Source: Gammaproteobacteria bacterium (GTDB lineage Bacteria; Pseudomonadota; Gammaproteobacteria; UBA6429; Thiohalophilaceae). Taken from it: a stretch of 8,035 bases of DNA. Under the pieces are notes generated by a model that saw only the letters and a list, made by a program, of their open reading frames with translations, made no database searches and had not been told where the DNA came from. Within the stretch, counting starts at the first letter, position 1. Each line of letters opens with the position of its first letter. The translations under genes and the position numbers were made by a program. The DNA lies in the NCBI GenBank assembly GCA_029882235.1, contig JAOULB010000080.1, forward strand, positions 1 to 8,035, in the 5' to 3' direction. Positions 5,093 through 8,035 of this stretch are shown piece after piece.

Positions 5093-6158
5093 AATCCGTA
5101 TTTATCGCCGCCCGTAATCCTGTCAGTAAGGCGGCATTTTGCTCGTCTGTTCCAACTGTGATGCGCAAAAATTGTTCAATTCGATCCTGGCTAAAATGTC
5201 TGATCACTACACCCCGCTCTCTTAAAAACGCCATGAGTTGTTTGGCATCATGTTGTGGGTGGCGTGCAAAAACAAAATTGGCATACGACGGCTGCATCTC
5301 AAAACCCAGCTGGATTAACTCAATGGTTAAATCTTCTCGACTCTTGATCACCTTGTTACAGGTCATATCGAAGTATTCTTTATCTTCAAAGGCGGCGATG
5401 GCTGCCGCCTCGGCAAGCTGATCCACAGGATAAGAGTTAAAACTGTCTTTCACCCGAATAATGGCCTCCAGCAAACCAGCATGCCCAAAGGCCAGACCAA
5501 TACGTAAACCAGCCAGAGAACGCGACTTGGACAGGGTTTGTGTTACCAGTAGATTGGGATAACGATCGATGAGTGTCACCGCACTGGCACCACCAAAATC
5601 TATATAGGCCTCATCAATAACTACGACGGATTCTGTGTTGTGCTGCAACAGTTCTTCAATCGCTTCCAGTGAAACAATCTGTGCTGTCGGGGCATTTGGG
5701 TTGGGGAAAATGATGCCACCATTATCCTGCCTGAAATCATCCAGATTCAGACTGAAATCGTCCGCCAGTGGTATGCGCGTGTATTCAACCCCAAATAGTT
5801 TGCAATAAGACGGATAGAAACTGTAAGTCACATCAGGAAATAAAATAGGTTTGTCATGCTTCAACAATGCATTGAAGACATGTGCCAGTACTTCATCGGA
5901 GCCATTGCCAACAAAAACCTGATCGGCCTTAATGCCATAATAATCGGCAACGACTTGACGTAGCTGGTTTGAACTTGCATCAGGATAAAGCCGCAGATCA
6001 TCATTGGTCTTTGCCTTAATGGCCTCAATCACCTTTGGCGATGGACCATAGGGATTTTCGTTGGTATTGAGCTTAACCAGATTTTCGATCTTCGGCTGCT
6101 CGCCCGGAACATAGGGTGAGAGCTGATCAACCACTTTGCTCCAGTAAGATTTCATCAT
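5091..6158 (-). CDS. hisC: Histidinol-phosphate aminotransferase
   Basis: HisC is a cytoplasmic PLP enzyme that transfers the amino group of glutamate to imidazole-acetol phosphate, giving histidinol phosphate. The 355-residue length is normal for the family. Visible landmarks are LNTNENPYGPSP near the N-terminus (30-41), the GNGSDE PLP-phosphate loop (84-89), FPNPNAPTA with the cofactor-contacting Asn155, DEAYIDF with Asp182, and TLSKSRSLAGLR. In the last, Lys211 forms the Schiff base and Arg219 contacts the phosphate. Arg332 in FLRITVG is the substrate carboxylate ligand. The gene starts 6 bases after hisD. The AGGA in TAGGAA overlaps the hisD stop, only 4 bases from the first ATG but 7 from the second (6153-6155). 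The second Met is therefore the likelier start and the protein may be one residue shorter. PNPNAPT in place of the commoner PNNPTG is a known type of variation. Confidence 0.96.
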   Translation of the reverse strand: MMKSYWSKVVDQLSPYVPGEQPKIENLVKLNTNENPYGPSPKVIEAIKAKTNDDLRLYPDASSNQLRQVVADYYGIKADQVFVGNGSDEVLAHVFNALLKHDKPILFPDVTYSFYPSYCKLFGVEYTRIPLADDFSLNLDDFRQDNGGIIFPNPNAPTAQIVSLEAIEELLQHNTESVVVIDEAYIDFGGASAVTLIDRYPNLLVTQTLSKSRSLAGLRIGLAFGHAGLLEAIIRVKDSFNSYPVDQLAEAAAIAAFEDKEYFDMTCNKVIKSREDLTIELIQLGFEMQPSYANFVFARHPQHDAKQLMAFLRERGVVIRHFSQDRIEQFLRITVGTDEQNAALLTGLRAAINTD

Positions 6159-6161
6159 TAT

Positions 6162-6166
6162 TTCCT
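6162..6166 (-). promoter_or_regulatory. hisC ribosome binding site overlapping the hisD stop
   Basis: AGGAA on the minus strand shares two bases (A and G) with the hisD TAG stop (6165-6167). Its spacing favours the second of two adjacent ATG codons (6153-6155) as the hisC start. Confidence 0.6.
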
Positions 6167-7469
6167 AGCGATGTTTGATTCTATATTCCGCAGAACGCGC
6201 ATGGCCTGTGAGACTTTCCCCACGAGCCAGAATGGATGCGGTTTTACCTAACTCTGAAGCCCCATCAGCCGAACACATGATCAGGCTGGAGCGTTTCTGG
6301 AAATCATAGACACCCAGCGGTGAACTAAATCGTGCTGTGCGAGATGTTGGTAAGACATGGTTTGGTCCGGCACAGTAATCACCCAAGGCTTCAGCCGTAT
6401 AACGGCCCATAAATATAGCACCGGCATGTTTTACCTGTTTGGCCATTGACTCAGGGTCTTCAACCGATAATTCGAGATGTTCCGGTGCAATATAGTTGGT
6501 GAGTTCAACGGCGGTATCCATGTTATCGACTTTTATCAGTGCACCACGCGCATTTAAAGAAGTCTTGATAATTTCTTCACGCTCCATGGTCGGTAACAGT
6601 TTTTCAATACTGGCCTGTACCTTATCAAGATAGTCCCCATCGGGTGAGATCAGGATGGATTGTGCATCTTCATCGTGTTCCGCCTGCGAAAACAGGTCCA
6701 TGGCGATCCAGTCAGGATCGGTCTTGCCATCACAAACCACGAGTATTTCAGATGGCCCGGCAATCATGTCGATACCGACGCGACCAAACACCAGGGACTT
6801 GGCCGTGGCGACATAGATATTACCCGGACCGACGATCTTATCGACCTGGGGTATAGTCTCGGTGCCATAGGCCAGTGCGGCGACAGCCTGGGCACCACCG
6901 ATGGTGAATACAGATGTCACACCGGCGATGTGCGCAGCGGCCAATACCATTTCATTCACAATGCCGTCTGGGGTGGGTACGACCATAATGATCTCGTCGA
7001 CGCCGGCGACGTGGGCGGGGATGACATTCATTAATACTGAAGAAGGATAAGTCGCCTTGCCACCGGGGACATAGACACCGACGCGATCGAGCGGCGTCAC
7101 CTGCTGACCCAGCATGGTGCCATCGGCCTCGGTATAGCTCCAGGTCTCCATCTTTTGATGCTGGTGATAGGCACGTAGGCGTTCTGCCGCCAGCTGCAGT
7201 GCTTCGCGTTGATCGGTCGGAATGCTTTTCGCTGCGGCTTCAAGCTGGCTGGCATCAATGATCAACTCCGCCATGGCTGCTGCATTCAGACGATCAAATT
7301 TATTCGTGTATTCAACAACTGCGGCGTCCCCTTTCGTCTTCACCGCATGCAGTACCTCACGCACTACCGAGTTGACCTTGTCATCAGACACGCCTTCCCA
7401 GGCCAGCAGCTCATCGAGCTGAGACCAGAAATCGGCGCTGCTACTGTCGAGTCGTGTGATATCTACCAT
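6165..7469 (-). CDS. hisD: Histidinol dehydrogenase
   Basis: HisD is a zinc-dependent, NAD-linked cytoplasmic enzyme that oxidises L-histidinol to L-histidine in two steps, the end of the pathway. The 434-residue length matches the E. coli protein. The active-site set is complete. SQAEHDEDAQ gives zinc ligands Gln262 and His265, PEHLEL gives the catalytic Glu330-His331 pair, GDYCAGPNHVLPT gives Asp364, and the C-terminal TGHARSAEYR gives His423. The nucleotide-side signatures GVYVPGGKA (131-139), GGAQAVAALAYGT (191-203) and GPGNIYVATAK with GPSEILV are also present. It lies between hisG (26-base gap) and hisC (TAG stop overlapping the hisC ribosome site). The Shine-Dalgarno before the ATG at 7469 is weak (AAGAGA, then a C-run). 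Nothing suggests damage. Confidence 0.97.
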   Translation of the reverse strand: MVDITRLDSSSADFWSQLDELLAWEGVSDDKVNSVVREVLHAVKTKGDAAVVEYTNKFDRLNAAAMAELIIDASQLEAAAKSIPTDQREALQLAAERLRAYHQHQKMETWSYTEADGTMLGQQVTPLDRVGVYVPGGKATYPSSVLMNVIPAHVAGVDEIIMVVPTPDGIVNEMVLAAAHIAGVTSVFTIGGAQAVAALAYGTETIPQVDKIVGPGNIYVATAKSLVFGRVGIDMIAGPSEILVVCDGKTDPDWIAMDLFSQAEHDEDAQSILISPDGDYLDKVQASIEKLLPTMEREEIIKTSLNARGALIKVDNMDTAVELTNYIAPEHLELSVEDPESMAKQVKHAGAIFMGRYTAEALGDYCAGPNHVLPTSRTARFSSPLGVYDFQKRSSLIMCSADGASELGKTASILARGESLTGHARSAEYRIKHR

Positions 7470-7495
7470 TGGGGGTGTCTCTTGCTAATAAGTAC

Positions 7496-8035
7496 TTACT
7501 TTGCCATATCGGCAACGGCCTGTTCCATTTGTTTAATAAATGGTTTGACCAGAGAATGTTTCATTTTCATGGAGGCCTTGTTGACCACCAGCCGTGAACT
7601 AATATCGGCGATATGTTCACGGGGTTCGAGATTATTGGCCCTGAGCGTATTGCCCGTATCGACCACATCGACAATGCAATCGGCCAGACCGACCAGCGGG
7701 GCCAGCTCCATAGAGCCATAGAGTTTGATCATCTCGACCTGCTGGCCCTGTCGTGCAAAGTAGGCACGCGCAGAATTTGTAAATTTCGTCGCCACACGCA
7801 CCCGGCCTGTCACAGGCGCCGCATTCACCGGGCCGGCCACCATGAGTTTGCACTTGGCGATATGTAGATCCAGCGGTTCATATAAACCTTCACCACCATG
7901 CTCCAGCAGCACATCTTTACCGGCCACGCCGACATCCGCTGCGCCGTACTGCACATAGGTCGGTACATCGGTGGCACGGATGATGACCAGCTTCACATTG
8001 GGCTGATTGGTGTCCAGGATCAGCTTGCGACTGGT
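7496..8035 (-). CDS. hisG: ATP phosphoribosyltransferase catalytic subunit, short form, 5' end missing
   Basis: The window shows 179 C-terminal residues; the start lies beyond the right edge. HisG joins ATP and PRPP to give phosphoribosyl-ATP, the first and feedback-controlled step of histidine synthesis. The visible part has SRKLILDTN, VIIRATDVPTYVQYGAADVGVAGKDVL, KLYGSMELAPLVGLADCI and the PRPP-binding VDVVDTGNTLRANNL. It ends about 65 residues after that motif, without the C-terminal regulatory ACT-like domain of the long enterobacterial form. It is therefore HisG-S, which works as a hetero-octamer with the HisRS-like HisZ; no hisZ is in the window. A GTG at 7994-7996 could be mistaken for a start, but the conserved reading continues upstream of it to the edge. 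hisD follows 26 bases after the TAA stop. Confidence 0.95.
   Translation of the reverse strand, partial: TSRKLILDTNQPNVKLVIIRATDVPTYVQYGAADVGVAGKDVLLEHGGEGLYEPLDLHIAKCKLMVAGPVNAAPVTGRVRVATKFTNSARAYFARQGQQVEMIKLYGSMELAPLVGLADCIVDVVDTGNTLRANNLEPREHIADISSRLVVNKASMKMKHSLVKPFIKQMEQAVADMAK

Noticed and set aside
6660..7034. 124-codon open frame opposite hisD
   Set aside because: Antisense shadow of the conserved HisD core; its Asp/Gly-rich composition simply mirrors hisD codons.
7209..7721. 170-codon open frame opposite hisD and hisG
   Set aside because: It lies antisense to two certain genes with complete active-site motifs, and the translation resembles no known protein.

Overview
The window looks like a piece of a gammaproteobacterial chromosome of moderate GC, outside the enterics. 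The pointers are a PurT-type formyltransferase, a short-form HisG, the hisG-hisD-hisC order, a TatT-type TRAP transporter, and intergenic hairpin repeats of a kind familiar from gammaproteobacteria. No phage, transposase, CRISPR or RNA gene is visible.

Layout. The left edge (2-427, + strand) carries the C-terminal third of purT. It is followed by about 500 bases without a convincing gene (428-931). This stretch is dense in secondary structure: a long nested palindrome (532-684), a 13-bp hairpin and two mutually exclusive hairpins (698-755), and a C-rich/G-rich hairpin (834-854). Just before the next gene is a perfect TGTGA-N6-TCACA palindrome resembling a CRP/Vfr site (897-912). That gene (932-1273, +) encodes a small stand-alone FHA-domain protein. 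It converges on the minus-strand genes with only 6 bases between stop codons.

From 1280 to 4981 (minus strand) lies a complete four-gene TRAP transporter operon. In transcription order it runs: lipoprotein TatT with TPR-like helices, periplasmic binding protein (TatP/DctP), small permease DctQ, large permease DctM. The genes are tightly packed, with stop/Shine-Dalgarno overlap at tatT-tatP and an ATGA overlap at dctQ-dctM. This set is the TPR-associated TRAP transporter (TPAT) described from Treponema pallidum TatT/TatP. The binding protein has Trp where typical DctP proteins have the carboxylate-binding Arg, so the ligand may not be an ordinary small carboxylate.

From 5091 to the right edge (minus strand) lies hisG (partial)-hisD-hisC: ATP phosphoribosyltransferase (first step), histidinol dehydrogenase (last two oxidations) and histidinol-phosphate aminotransferase. 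The short HisG implies a HisZ partner elsewhere. The 109-base gap between hisC and tatT contains a weak hairpin and a perfect TATAAT hexamer facing the transporter, so the transporter may have its own promoter, may receive read-through from the his genes, or both.

I see no clearly new biochemical system. The points most worth following are the ligand of the TPAT transporter, the nested palindromic repeat, and the possibly CRP-controlled FHA protein.
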